From Stenocarpella maydis (taxonomy: Eukaryota; Ascomycota; Sordariomycetes; Diaporthales; Diaporthaceae), in assembly GCA_002270565.1 (NCBI GenBank), contig NQMI01000193.1, positions 6,641 through 70,113 on the forward strand: DNA of 63,473 nt. The letters are read 5' to 3'. This document shows, piece by piece, positions 1-10,948 of this stretch (within the stretch, counting starts at the first letter, position 1; each line of letters starts with the position of its first letter). The position numbers and the translations under genes were made by a program. The notes beneath the pieces were generated by a model that was not told where the DNA came from, searched no databases, and worked only from the letters and a program-made list of their open reading frames with translations.

Positions 1-2365
1 TAAATAATCTATATTATATAAATGTAATTAATATCATTGTATTAAGTTTATTATATTTAGTTTAACCCTAGCTTTACTTTTTTAGTGTAATATTATTAAT
101 AACTATATCTAGTCACCTTATTATATAGCTTAAAGTAAATGACTTAAATTTAATAATATAAAAAGGCTATAATCTTTTCAACTACATAAGCATTCTTAAT
201 TATAATTACTTAAAATTTATTACTTGGTGTTTTATTATACTTATATAATTATTTAGCCTTTTTAATAAGACTTATAATATAGTTTAATTATATTTCATTT
301 ATATAGCTAATCAGTTATAAGTTAATATACATTATAATTAAAATATAATAATTATACCTTCTGGTTTTAAATAAAAGAAATATATTAAGCTAATAAAGAA
401 ATAATAATAATAACATAAATACTTAATATAACAATTAAGTATAAATTAAAGTAAAAGCTATATTGAGGCTTAAAAATTATAATTTAATAGATAATTACTT
501 CTTATCAGCTAAGATTAATATATTATTATTTGATTTAAAAACATATAAACGCTATTTTAAGTAAATTTATAACTTAAGGAATAAAAGATTAAAATATAAA
601 GAATGTCTTTAGAGAAAAAAGAAAACCTATTTAATTTGTTTTAGTAATATTTATTAAATAATGAATAATTAAAAGATTGGAAAGTAATATATAACTTAGC
701 TAGTAAGAGGTAATAATTAAATGTAATATAGTTTTAAAAAAATAAATAAGGCCTTTCATAATAGCTATATTTAAAAGAAGAAAACCTAGCTTAATAATAA
801 ATTAAATAATTTTAAATATAATTATTATATATTCTGATTCGTACAATAATACTAAATTCATATAATTTAGGAATCAAAATAAATAATACTTGTTAAGTAT
901 ATTAATATGGAATATTAATATATTTTAATAATATAATATACTTAAAACTTCTAAAACACTAGTATAAAACTCATAAAAATATATAATAATATTTAAATCT
1001 TAAGTATTTTATATATAATATTATAATATAAAATAAATTAATAATATGTTTTTAAAGAGCTTTATATTAATAATTATAAATTTATTTATATTAAAAATGA
1101 TATTTATTAAATATATTATTAATTAACATATTAACAGATCTACTGTATATTATTTTACCATAAGAATAGATAATTAATATTATATTAATATCATGTAACA
1201 TTAACCTTATAAATAAAATTTAAACTTAAAGTTTTATAGATATATAGTTTAATTTAAAGATTAGACTTAATTACTTATATGATTATTAAAAAGTATTTTA
1301 TAAAGATTTAAAGATTATTAAAAATTAAAATAAACTTCTTTATAATATAGTGATTAAACTTAAGGTTATTAATAATAATACTTATAATTAATATAAAAAG
1401 GTTGAGTTCATTTAACTTGAAACTAATAAATAAATAAATATTATTAAATATATTAATATAATAAGTTAATATATTTTAACTTTCATTAATACTTAAACTT
1501 TTAAATAATATTTTAGGTTTATTTTTATTATTAATCTTGAAATTGAGAAAATAATTTAAAACTATTATGTTTAATACTAAAGTAAAAGGTTTAATTATAA
1601 TATTTAAGATTGAAATCTACAAAACGTACATTAAAGATATTTAAACCTAGAATTTAAATAAGTAAAATTTAAATATTTTAAATATTATTTATTATACTTT
1701 TAATTTAAATAGAATTAAAAATGTAGAATTTAATATTATTAAATAGTGTTTTTATTAATCATTCAATATTAATTTGAGAAAATAATTTTCTTTATAGTAA
1801 ATAATAAGTATTATTTATGAGTTTTTAAAAAATAAATAAAATTGAAATTAATTATAATAATATTATAGCTGCATTAGGCTAGGAGCTAAAGTAAGTCTGG
1901 ATAGCATATATAGGCATACAGACTACTATAGCCTCTAAGGCCTTTAGCTTTTTTAGATCAGATTTTTATTAAAAGCTTTTTTACTCGTCTTTTCTTTTGT
2001 TAGTATGATTAAATATTATATTCTATGTAAATACTTTGTAATATAATTTTAACTAAATAAGCCAGTTCATACAATATTATAATATTATAATAGTATTATT
2101 TCTATTCATATATCTTAATAATAAATTTAAAACTTTTATATTTTAATATTAATAATTATTACCCCATATTTTATTATATTAAGAAATATATTAAACATGA
2201 TTATAAATTTATTTTGAATATATAATAAACTTAATCTTTAAAAAACGCTTATTATATGTTTATTAAATTAAAATTAAAATTTTTATGTATTAGATTTAGA
2301 TATAATATAAGGTTTAAATCGAGGAGTAATATTTATTATAAATATATCTTTTTTATTATAATTAA
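1..2365. other. AT-rich, RIP-like desert without genes
   Basis: This stretch is almost entirely A and T with dense TAA/TAT/TTA triplets and stops in all frames. The only brief rise in GC is around 1865-1960. I see no domain, terminal repeat or RNA gene. By analogy with the mutated transposons later in the window it is probably old repeat DNA degraded by RIP, but no parent element can be recognised. Its right edge is abrupt and falls inside a HET-domain coding sequence. Confidence 0.7.
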
Positions 2366-3329
2366 ACTGTGCACTGTCCAGGACGATCCTGATGACTGGG
2401 GCTGCGAAGCAGCTCTGATGATCCAAATTTACCGGTATGCCGAGTTCACCGTGGCCGCTGCCCTTCCAACTACAAACCCCGAACTAGGTCTGTTCCGGCA
2501 TGGCGATCCTTCTGATGTCCCATCTGTGGCCATCTCCGGTATACAAGTTGAAGACTCCAAGGACAATGAGACCGGTAAGGGTGCTGTCGTGGTCATGAAG
2601 CCCCAGAAGGAGGCATACAAGGACAGCCCCCTCTGCTCCCGCGGCTGGTGCTTCCAGGAGCGGGAGATCTCCCAGCGCGTCGTCCACTACACCGAGACCC
2701 AGGTCCTATGGGAGTGCAGCACGCTCCGGGCCTTCGAGAGCCTTCCGGGCCGCGTGCCCCCACAGGGAAAAGACTGGGCGCCACGGATGCTGGACGCGGA
2801 GCTCAGCGGCTACGGCGTCCTCGAGGCCTGACAGCTGGCCGTGGAGGACTACTCGGCGAGGGACCTGACCGTGCACACCGAGAAGCTCCCGGCGCTGTCG
2901 GGCCTGGCCGCGGCCGTACGAGAGTTCAAGCCCGCCGGCTGCAGGTACCTGGCCGGCCTGTGGGAGGACAAGCTCATGCTGGACCTGTGCTGGTACTCGC
3001 GGAGCCTGGACGGCGTCTCCGTCACCAACGCGCGGTACCCGGAGTACGTTGCCCCGACGTGGTCGTGGGCCTCTGTAAAGAGCCCCGTCGTGTACACCCC
3101 CATACCCAGCTCGCAAGGGCTATTCCTCGAGAGCTCCGGGCACCGTCCCAACTCCTATGACCTGAGGGTCCTGGAGGTCGTGTTTTGTGTTCAGTTTGGC
3201 CCGTCAGCCCTGACCCTGGTGCCCACTGGCAACAAGGACAACGAGTACAAAAGGGTCGGTATTATACAATTTGTGAATGAGCGTGATGCATTCCAAGGTA
3301 CCACAGTTGAGGAGATCATCATTATTTGA
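2366..3329 (+). pseudogene. HET-domain protein, 5'-truncated, with in-frame stop
   Basis: HET proteins mediate vegetative (heterokaryon) incompatibility in filamentous ascomycetes. The frame opens at LCTVQDDPDDW, the conserved middle of the HET domain, and continues through the alanine strand (FTVAAA) and the box PLCSRGWCFQERE. A TGA at 2829-2831 interrupts the frame. The same frame then resumes with VEDYSARDLT, KLPALSGLA and PTWSWAS, all typical of the C-terminal part. The missing codon sits where the family usually has Trp before the LVEDYS-like motif. The first half of the domain is absent because the sequence turns into AT desert at 2366. The tail after about 3180 is not conserved. A frameshifted extension to 3492 has no recognisable content. 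The family assignment is firm, and the gene cannot make a whole HET protein. Confidence 0.85.
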
Positions 3330-3781
3330 AACTAGCGAGGTCGCTATTTATACATCCCGCCGAGTGCATCACGCCGAATGGATTTGCGAAGTATCGAAGC
3401 TTTGCACGCCCATAATCGAGGGCCGAACGTTCACTTGGCAGTCATCAGATAAGGGTGGCTGCTACGAATTGCCAACTGTTTATAAGGAATGACTAGTACG
3501 GCCTCCACTATGTAGCCCGGCTCCGTGGTAACACCACCGCTTACCCCCTTCGAGACCTGATATCGACGTAAAAGGGTCTCCAGAACCAAGGAACCCTTGA
3601 ACATGTCGGAACACCCACCTCATGGCCCCTTTAAGTGACTGTATAATAACTTTTGCGCAGCGAACACTCGCCGACTCAGCTTCGGTCTATTAACCCCTTA
3701 ACAGGCCAATCAAGTTAAGGGCCCGCGATTCCGTCCGCCGACCCATGAATTCCGACAGTCCCCCCTCACCAATATCTGGAT
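3330..3781. other. Intergenic region after the HET remnant
   Basis: Ordinary base composition with no convincing coding sequence. A short open stretch to 3492 in another frame could be the decayed HET tail. Nothing else is visible. Confidence 0.5.
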
Positions 3782-4182
3782 CTACTTCTTGGGATCCGTC
3801 TTTGCGGGGGGCTTGCTCGACTTTGCAGCAGGAGGAGCCTTAGCCCGCGTCGCCGTCTGCTGGGGCTTGCCCGCCGGCTGTGCGGCCGGCCGCGCGGGGA
3901 GGGTGGTCGTCGTGGTGCCCCCGCGGACCGGCGCGTCGATGCCGGGAGCCTCGGCCTCACGTATCCTGCGGAAGGCAATGTCCGGGCTGACACCTGGGGT
4001 TTTGGGGAACTTTGCTGGAGCACGAGCAGGAAACGTTAGTGACGAGGGCACCTCCGCGGGTAGAAAACGGACGCGGCTTTATGGGTGGGCGGGAAGCTGT
4101 TGGCGCCGTGCAGGAGCGTCCACGTACCCTTGAACTGGGCGCTCACGGGCTTTGCCAGTGCCTTTCTCATAATCGCGTCCAT
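3782..4182 (-). CDS. Small basic Ala/Pro/Lys-rich protein, two exons, 95 aa
   Basis: I do not recognise the family. The model is exon 1 4182-4128 (MDAIMRKALAKPVSAQFK), an intron 4127-4015 with donor GTACGT and acceptor CTCCAG, and exon 2 4014-3782. Phases match (1 nt plus 2 nt), giving 96 codons with the stop. The ORF without splicing would start mid-protein, so the intron is preferred. Residues 1-45 look ordered (PKTPGVSPDIAFRRIREAEAPG). The rest is disordered, with a Thr run, then Pro/Ala/Lys repeats and a very basic C-terminus (KSSKPPAKTDPKK). There is no signal peptide or membrane segment. A TATATAA box lies about 155 bp upstream. The function is unknown; a nucleic-acid-binding or mitochondrial role would only be a guess from charge. 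Confidence 0.6.
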
Positions 4183-4923
4183 TTTGATTCGTCTTTTTGC
4201 GCTGTGACTGTTGTGGGGCCGGTGTGAGTGTAGTAATTTGTGAGAAAGATGAAAAGTAAGAGATGTGGTGAAGTAGCTCGTGATGGTTTGGTCTATCTAG
4301 AGAATAGGTTTGGAATTTCAAGCCTGTAGTCGTGGGTTATATATCTAGATTGAAGTGGAGTTCTTTGCCAAATATAGTGCACCGCCCCCTAGGTGTCAGC
4401 TTCCCAGAGGCTCTGGCTGCCAAGGACCAACATCGACCAGATCCTTCAGTCAGCGGCCATCGGCCCAACCCCACGTTACATATGGCTGCTTCGCCCCCCC
4501 CCCCCACGCTATCCTAAACTGCATTATTTTCGTGAACTTCAAGGCTCATGGTACTATTCTCAGGGTGGTCGTCCTGAAACAGGCCAGTTTCCTTCCCAAG
4601 CCATTCAGGTCATCTGGGTCTATGTGGGTATCTCCCTCGGATTGAAGCCACGACTCCGTCGTTGGAAACAGATCTATAAATCCGTGTCGTCGCAAACTGA
4701 GTCCGTTCCAAACTTTTAATTATCACTCAATCAATTTTCTATAGCTCTACACCTGTCATTTCAGATTCTAACTTTGAAGACCCGAGTCTTCGCACTAACC
4801 TTTGTACAACTGTTCTCCTTCTGTTCGGTCGCTTCGTTTTTGTTTCTGTCTATTATATACACTGCTTCATTTGCCAGAGAAACATCTTATTAAATCACCT
4901 TCATCCCTTTCTATCCAGCAACT
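4183..4923. other. Divergent promoter region between two small genes
   Basis: Shared upstream region of the minus-strand 95-aa gene and the plus-strand 299-aa gene. It contains a 12-C homopolymer (4494-4505) and a TATAAA at 4675-4680, about 245 bp before the next ATG, followed by a pyrimidine-rich leader typical of fungal transcription starts. Short ORFs here are not convincing. Confidence 0.5.
4338..4344 (-). promoter_or_regulatory. TATA-like box of the 95-aa gene
   Basis: TATATAA on the minus strand, about 155 bp before the proposed ATG at 4182. Position and orientation fit a fungal core promoter, but no transcript data support it. Confidence 0.4.
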
Positions 4924-6046
4924 ATGCCGGCCCAAACCCCGACTCAACTGGCTGATGCCCACTGGAAGGCCGTCTTCGATGAAGGCCCGTACACGGGGGT
5001 CATCATGCTTGACTACCTACGCGTCCAAGCCGGCGTGCGTGACTGGGCTGACTTCTTGAGGGGTGGATTCACCAACAAGAAAGGCCTGCTCGCTCTTGCC
5101 CCGGCGGTGGCGAGGAGGGCAGCCATCATGCACGACCCGGGCCTGGCCAGGATCTGGGCCGAGCAGACGGGGAGGTGCACCTCCTTTGCCGTCAAGATCA
5201 TCACCGCGCTCGAGAAAGCGGCGCCAAAGATCTACAGCTTCAATATCTATGATATTGGCAACCACCGCGTGGCGAGATGCGACAAGACGGGGATCTTGAT
5301 TGACTCGAGCGCGAAGAACGGGGCGTTCCAGCTGCCCGAGGGCGAGTGGGTTCGTCTTGAGGGCAGTGATGCCAGCTGGAAGTGGGTCAAGGGGAAGAGC
5401 AAGTTTGAGAGGGCTGCGGGCTCATCGGGTGTCGTAAGTTGTTCTCTCTTTTTTCCTCCTTGCCGAGACTTTCGGGCTTTATTACATTGCTTGACTTCAA
5501 CATGAGTTCTAATGTACTGACCTTCCTGCAGAAAGAGTCAAGGACAATTATCAGCAAGGCAGAAGCCTTGGCAACCTGTCTCTTTGAACTGATTGAGGCG
5601 AGCTCGATCCCTACAGTCCTTCGGTAAGCTGAACTTTCCCGTATTCAACCCTAGTACCTAGGTAAATTTGCAGACCAGCGCGGCTCCATGCTCCTCAATA
5701 CCAACGCTCCACATGATTCTGCTATGGGCCTGACTGACAGCTGCGCAGATCTATCGACCGACAGACGAATCAGGCCTCGTTCCACTGCTTGATCAAGTGG
5801 TCGTGGAAGACAAAGTCCCTGGATATATTCCCGACCATGGCCGAGAAGCGGAAGATTTCCTTTGTGTTTGGAGCCGGCACGGACCAAACCAACACACAAT
5901 GCATCGAATTCTTGGCTGATGTTGTCAAGAATAACGGTGGTCCTTTTGGTGTGCAGCAGTGGGCAACCGTGCACTCCGTCCAGTCGGCCATTTGGGACGC
6001 TGCTGTTCTGGTTTGGGGCAAGCCTACCATGGTAGAGACTATGTGA
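4924..6046 (+). CDS. Unrecognised 299-aa protein, three exons
   Basis: The model is exon 1 4924-5433, intron with donor GTAAGT and acceptor CTGCAG, exon 2 5532-5623, intron with donor GTAAGC and acceptor GCGCAG, exon 3 5749-6046. Exon lengths 510, 92 and 298 sum to 300 codons with the stop, and both splice phases agree. The ATG lies after a long pyrimidine-rich leader and a TATAAA. The protein is soluble, with no signal peptide. It is rich in Trp (SWKWVKG, LIKWSWK, AIWDAAVLVW), a pattern I associate with ascomycete-specific proteins of unknown function. I see no catalytic motif and no known domain. The structure looks intact and the coding sequence is GC-rich and free of RIP-like damage, so it is probably a functional gene. 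Confidence 0.75.
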
Positions 6047-6595
6047 TGGGCCTTCGCTGTTGTAGAACATTTACAGTGCGCTTATGGCTTCTAAGAACTA
6101 CTTTGATATTCGTTCTTTCAATTTATAGATGGATATAAATGGAGCTAGATCTGGGGAGTCTAAATATTAGCCATAATTCGCCAGCCGCGGAGATCAAAGG
6201 TGCCATGTTGGTCGCAGTGGGCAGCCGCCGTTTGTGCCCCATTCCACAAGACCAAACTGACTGGAGATCTAGTCGAGAGGGCCAGCCCCCACGGGTGGGG
6301 CTTTGGTGAATGATTCCTTGGGGCGATGCTTAGCAGCCTGAATTCTGGAGGCTGAAAAGGTCTCAGGATGGGCCTCGCGACCCAGAACCCCCTGCGCCGC
6401 GAGGCAGCCGTCCTGCTTACCTCGGCGTTTTGCCAAGGGCGCTAGGCTTATTTAAACCCTCCAACGCCCTCCTCCAATTCTCCACCCTGGGCCTCAGCTT
6501 CACCACTTCCCACCGCGCTCAGCGCCGTTAGACACAATTACCTTGCCAGTTCAATCAAAGTCTCATAGTCCCAGAACCAACTCATTTCCGCCTTA
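6047..6595. other. Intergenic region and promoter of the 114-aa gene
   Basis: No ORF of note. The last 150 bp hold a TTATTTAAA-like element near 6449 and a CA/CT-rich leader ahead of the ATG at 6596. Confidence 0.45.
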
Positions 6596-7029
6596 ATGTC
6601 TGCCGATACCCCATCCGTCAAGTCCAAGGCGGCCTCAAATGGTCCTAGCGAGGCTCCTGCCGCACCGGCACAACCAGATGCTCAGAACCCGCCTCAGAAG
6701 AAGGACACACCAACTCTGTTCCAAGAGGCGTTTGACCGAGCGATGAACAGCACCCATGAGGAGATCCTGGCCCGCCACCCTTCCTGGAGTAAGTTGACAG
6801 ACATGAAGATAGCGCCATCCTGATTCAAGACTTCGTACGCCATGTTTGCTGACTGTTGCGGGTTTCAACTTGTACAGAGGACACGCCTCACCGTGGGGTA
6901 AGCCCAGACACGGCTCTGCGCTTCATGGAGGAGATGGAGAAGGAGGATCGAGAGCTGCCCGATGGAACAGAAGGCGATAGAACGGAAGGAAACGGAACGG
7001 GAGCAAACGGCACGCACAACACCTCGTGA
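6596..7029 (+). CDS. Small acidic/Asn-rich protein, two exons, 114 aa
   Basis: I do not recognise it. Exon 1 is 6596-6788, the intron 6789-6877 has donor GTAAGT and acceptor TACAG, and exon 2 is 6878-7029. The lengths 193 and 152 give 115 codons with the stop and the phases fit. The N-terminus is disordered and rich in Ala, Pro and Ser. The middle (LFQEAFDRAMNSTHEEILARHPSW) is probably helical and the most conserved-looking part. It continues with TPHRGVSPDTALRFMEEMEKEDRELP, and the tail is Gly/Asn/Thr-rich. There is no signal peptide or membrane helix. Clean splicing and ordinary composition argue for a real gene of unknown role. Confidence 0.65.
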
Positions 7030-7761
7030 CAGCAGAGCTGGATTCGACCGGGGCCATCTGGGCTGTTCATAAATCCTTCCCGCAACTTCGCGAAATACAG
7101 AAAATGCACTACATTTCAGCATGGATTTTTGATCTCACCCAACCCCTGTCAGCTATTGGTAGATAGCAAGGATGTTGCTGGTAGGGTGTTCTTGCAGGGT
7201 GCGGTCTTTGAATACTTCACTTATGATAAGGAGTTAAGGATAAAGAAGCACCGTATTCTTAAACACTGTTATCGGCACTCTTTGTTAAACAAAAAAAACT
7301 CTAACGCTAGGTCTCGAAGTGTATGCCACTGTATAAGGGACGGCCTAGGACTTCAAAAGCGTATACGGGATTAAAAGCAAAACCACTTTTGTGACGTGAG
7401 TGTTGAGGTCGCCTCCCATGTTTGTCCCCGTGTCAGACCATGCTGAAAACTTGAAAAGCTCCCTTGCAGCTGATCCTCCTCAAACGTCCAGATTTAGAAT
7501 TCATCGTTTAGAATGGTATCTATCAAGACCCTTTTATTCCCTCGGCCAATCGAATCTAGGCACTTATAATAATCTAACAAACCTACAAAAATATAAATAG
7601 TTAATGTATATACTAATTATAATATTTTTTAGTTTTATTATATTTTCTATAAACTTATTTATAAATAAAACTAATAAATAACTTTTTAGCTTAATTATAT
7701 TTTTAATAAAAATAACTTATAATATATGAAAGTCCAATTCTATTAATTAATAATATATAAT
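7030..7761. other. Transition from gene DNA to AT-rich repeat DNA
   Basis: Composition is normal up to about 7570 with no supported gene, then becomes AT-rich. Short ORFs at 7129-7374 and 7400-7600 have no recognisable content. Confidence 0.5.
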
Positions 7762-8228
7762 TGTGATGATTACACCAAACCTTTATGGGGTTCAGTAGGT
7801 AACCTGTAGGGTTTATGCTAATAGAGCGGTATAGAGGTAATGCTTAACTGAGTTGCAGTATATGAAGATATTATTTATAAAGAGGGTATAATTAGAAGCT
7901 GTAAAGCTATCTAATTGATAGGATTGAATATTGAGATTGATAACTAAAAGAGTCTGTTTTATAAAAGCTATTTACTATAGTAATAACTATATCTATATAT
8001 ATATCCTAACTCTTTATTTGTTATTAATAGTATTAATAGTAATGTTATTAATTAAGTATTACTTAATAGAATTAATGCTGATTTTATTAATTATAGTGGG
8101 TTCTTAACCCTAACTAGGCTGGCTTACTAATAACTTAAGTAGGGTAATGCTTTTAGGAGCCAACCTATGGTTTGTAAGGGCTGTCTTGTGTAATAGTTGG
8201 TAGCTAATAGGAATATATTTATAATATT
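7762..8228 (-). repeat. Gypsy-family LTR, decayed
   Basis: This block aligns by eye with the better defined LTRs at 9021-9539 and 36891-37354. It shares the segment built around GAATA..GATT..AACTAAA(A)GAGTCT and the following CTA..TAGTAATAACTATATCTATATATAT region, and it is followed, as at 9540, by TATCTCCCTT. It starts TGTGATG. Its position left of an antisense coiled-coil ORF matches the 3' LTR of a minus-strand element. The boundaries are approximate. Confidence 0.55.
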
Positions 8229-8235
8229 ATCTCCC

Positions 8236-9020
8236 TTCTCACTTTCTTTATCCCTAAAGGTATTCTTATAAGTATTCTGGGTTTATTTATGTTTTTATTT
8301 ATGCCTTCCTAATCTATTGTATTAGGTAGGGTTATAAAATCCTGCTTTATAAAGTCTTTCTTTATTACTGAGTATAAGGCTATTTTTGTTTCTATTATTG
8401 CTTTAAAAGGCAGTATTATCCCTATACCTTTTTTGTATTATAAAGAGTACAACCTTATTAAGGACTGCTAGGGTACTAGTTTGGAGTTTACTCATTACTA
8501 GACTTATGTTTGCTTTAACTTATTGGGTTATAATATTTGGGGCCTTACTCCTAGTGAATTAAATAAAGTTATTATGGTATATTATTAGTTAGAGGAGGAG
8601 CTAGAGGCTATGGAAGAGGGGGCCTAATGGCTGAATGAATAGATTCTATAGCTCCATAAGTAGAAATAGATGTAGTATAAGAAAATAATATATATAGTTT
8701 ATTAGGATATTAATAATATAGAGGAATTAAAGTGTATAGAAAAGGAAGAGGCTAAACCTAAGTAAAGGTAGATTGCTAAGTAATTTATTATAGTTATTGG
8801 GTGAGGCTTTATTGAGGAGGCTGGTAATATATTGATATAGGAGGCTTGGGTATATTCTAAGGGTAAGGTTGGTATTTTTAATTGGAGTTTATTGGTAAAT
8901 GAAAGTATTGGGTAGTCTGAAATTATAGGTACTAGTAATAATGGGGGTATACTTATAGGTAGTTTATTAGGTGCTTGAAATCTGTTATTGGGAATGGAAG
9001 TTTATATTATTCTACTTAAT
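8236..9020 (+). pseudogene. Coiled-coil ORF remnant antisense to Gypsy element (copy 1)
   Basis: The plus strand reads, through many stops, GYNIWGLTPSELNKVIMVYY, LEEELEAMEEGA and INNIEELKCIEKEEA. This is the layout of a fungal repeat-associated protein family of unknown function with a cysteine-rich N-terminal segment followed by a coiled coil ending in an IEELE-like motif. That family resemblance is from memory. Most stops are TAG or TAA at positions where Gln or Trp would fit, as RIP would produce. It lies just inside a Gypsy LTR, opposite in direction to the element's pol, and is cut off by the next LTR at 9021. Confidence 0.5.
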
Positions 9021-9539
9021 TATAATAATCAGAGGGTTTCCAAGTACATTAAACCTGAAAGATTAAGGGTTTATATTTGGAATACATTATTAGGCGGTCA
9101 TTAAGCAATATTATTAACTGATAATAATCACTAGCTGTAAGGCTATCTAATACTAGGATTGAATACTTAGATTAACAACTAAAGAGTCTATTCTATGTTA
9201 GCTATCTACTATAGTGATAACCATGTCCTTATATATTCTAACTCTTCAGTTGCTCGTTGCTACTCATTAATCTTAAATAAGCACTTGCAGTTATTACTTA
9301 TTACTGCTCATTAATCTTAAATAAGCACTTGCAATCATTGCTTGTTACTGCTCATTAATCTTGAATAAGTACTTGTAGTCATTGGGTCCGCAGCCCTAAC
9401 CCTAGGCCTCTGGGTTAGGCCGTGCTGACTTAGCGACTGGGGTCCTGTGGGGTTATATTATAGTGTTTATTTTAGATATCTGGGTCCTCAAATGGGTCCC
9501 TAGGGTGCCATTTGGGTTGGCTCATAATACTATCTCCCT
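9021..9539 (-). repeat. Gypsy-family LTR (3' LTR of a minus-strand element)
   Basis: It aligns with the LTR at 36891-37354: both carry AGAGGGTTTCCAAGTAC near the left end, ATTAAGGGTTTATAT-like and TTAAGCAATATTATTAACT blocks, and end GTTGGCTCATAA(C/T)A. The terminal TG and CA have become TA and TA here, as RIP would cause. It contains CCCTAACCCTAGG at about 9391-9404 and a short region with three imperfect repeats of CATTAATCTTAAATAAGCACTTGCA around 9266-9380. Length is about 519 bp, versus 464 in the other copies; the extra length matches the internal repeats. Confidence 0.75.
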
Positions 9540-10620
9540 CCTTACTTCTTTTATCCTTAAAAGTGCTCCGTAAGTTATTTTTCATTTATCTATGTTATTA
9601 TTTACGCCTTCCTAATTTATTATATTGTCTACAGTTAAAGATTCTCAGGTTACGAAAAGTTCTGCCGCAGGAGTATCTAAGAAACATTAAGCTTGCCTTA
9701 ATTATTATGCCTTTATTAAACGGTGTGGTTATAAAGTTGCTCTATATTTCCATTATTCATTTAAGGACCTAGTTTATAAGATGGTTCATTTTATAGAGAG
9801 TTATTTGTAGTATATTAAGTGTAGTTATTCTTATGATGCATTATGCATACTGGTGTCTTCTTATAAGTGTTTTATTCCCGTAGGTTATTATTATGCTAAC
9901 TATTGCAATATCGCGCATTACTGATAAGCTAGCCAAGCTGGATGACTGTAAGATTGAGGAGGAGGAATGTTTGAAAGAGGTACAGGCACAGTTCCAAAGG
10001 GCTCAGGATTCCTTAAATGAATCTCTAGCTCATTTAGCTCACCTAAAGAAGCAAAAACGTTTCCTTTAGGAGAAAGGGGTGAAGTTAGTAAATAAGGGGT
10101 TGGCTAAGGAGGAGCAGGCTTATATTGCTAAAGTGATATAGGAGGTTGTAGCTATTAAGGAGTCTCTTCCTAATTCTTATTTTAATTGGAATTCTATAAG
10201 TATTGGAAATATAATAGTGGCTTAATCCTGGTTTTTAGTTAGGGGTAAAGGAAATGCACCTATAGGTAGCTCATCTGGTTCCTAATCCTTATCTTCTAGT
10301 ATCCCTAAAATAATAATATTTCCTTTAAATAGTAGCTAATTTAACTATTTAGCTGGGTAATATTTGCCTTTATTTATATTCTTAATTTTAAAACTTCCTA
10401 GGAGTTTCTTAGTATTGCTAAAGCTTTATTTTAATTTCTATATATTTTTACTTAAGTTATATTCTTTCTACTTAATAACGTATTCTATCATTCATTTGTT
10501 TTATCTAGAGTTTATAATTCTTTCTACTTTATATTCCTTATTATACTCATTAAGTATTTTAATCTATATTTTAAGTTTTATATTTATAAGTACTAGTTTT
10601 AAGAGTAAGATATAAAAAAC
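9540..10620 (+). pseudogene. Coiled-coil ORF remnant antisense to Gypsy element (copy 2)
   Basis: Between the 3' LTR and the integrase end of the minus-strand Gypsy element, the plus strand encodes a relic with the segments RITDKLAKLDDCKIEEEE, AQFQRAQDSLNESLAHLAHL and KKQKRFL, then a stop at a likely Gln codon, EKGVKLVNKGLAKEEQAYI, and further stops. This is a long heptad-like helix preceded by a Cys-containing stretch (9800-9900) with stops. It occupies the same place relative to its LTR as copy 1 at 8236. The two copies are homologous in arrangement, though diverged. The role is unknown. The remainder to 10620 is AT-rich and shows no domain. Confidence 0.5.
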
Positions 10621-10725
10621 TAAGTGTTATTTTATTCCTTTAGGTAGTAAAAGTTTATAGTTAGTATCTGAAAGTTTTCTTAAAATTTTAAAGGGGCTGA
10701 TTTTCTTATAGTTAAGCTTATTACT
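10621..10725 (-). mobile_element. C-terminal end of Gypsy integrase (fragment)
   Basis: The minus strand reads SNKLNYKKISPFKILRKLSDTNYKLLLPKG, which matches the region after the Gypsy integrase core (usual form KLDWKRLGPFKVIKKI..YELQLP). It belongs to the same minus-strand element as the pol at 10949-13365 but is separated from it by a single N (10726) and a Copia LTR fragment. Confidence 0.7.
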
Positions 10726-10726
10726 N

Positions 10727-10948
10727 TCCGGCATTTGCAAATTTGCACCAGAGCCTACCGCAGCGTGCCCAGGGGTGAGACGAGGTCGGAGGGTATATAA
10801 GGAGGGCTTACAGAAGCCCAACTTAATTCAATACAAAGTTGTCCAGACCACTGTCAATTGTCCGAATTCGCCTCAGGGCACCACACTGCGACCCTGCCGA
10901 AACACACGCTGAACTGAATGCTATTTTATAGCACAAATTCATCAGATA
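10727..10948 (+). repeat. Copia LTR fragment (3' part)
   Basis: It begins right after the N at 10726 with CCGGCATTTGCAAATTTGCACC and runs to CATCAGATA, matching the last 220 bp of the complete LTR at 19949-20544 with several C-to-T and G-to-A differences. The missing 5' part and the N suggest an assembly join. Confidence 0.8.

Noticed and set aside
10364..10615. Hydrophobic 83-aa ORF
   Set aside because: A by-product of T-rich, RIP-like sequence; it overlaps decayed Gypsy DNA.
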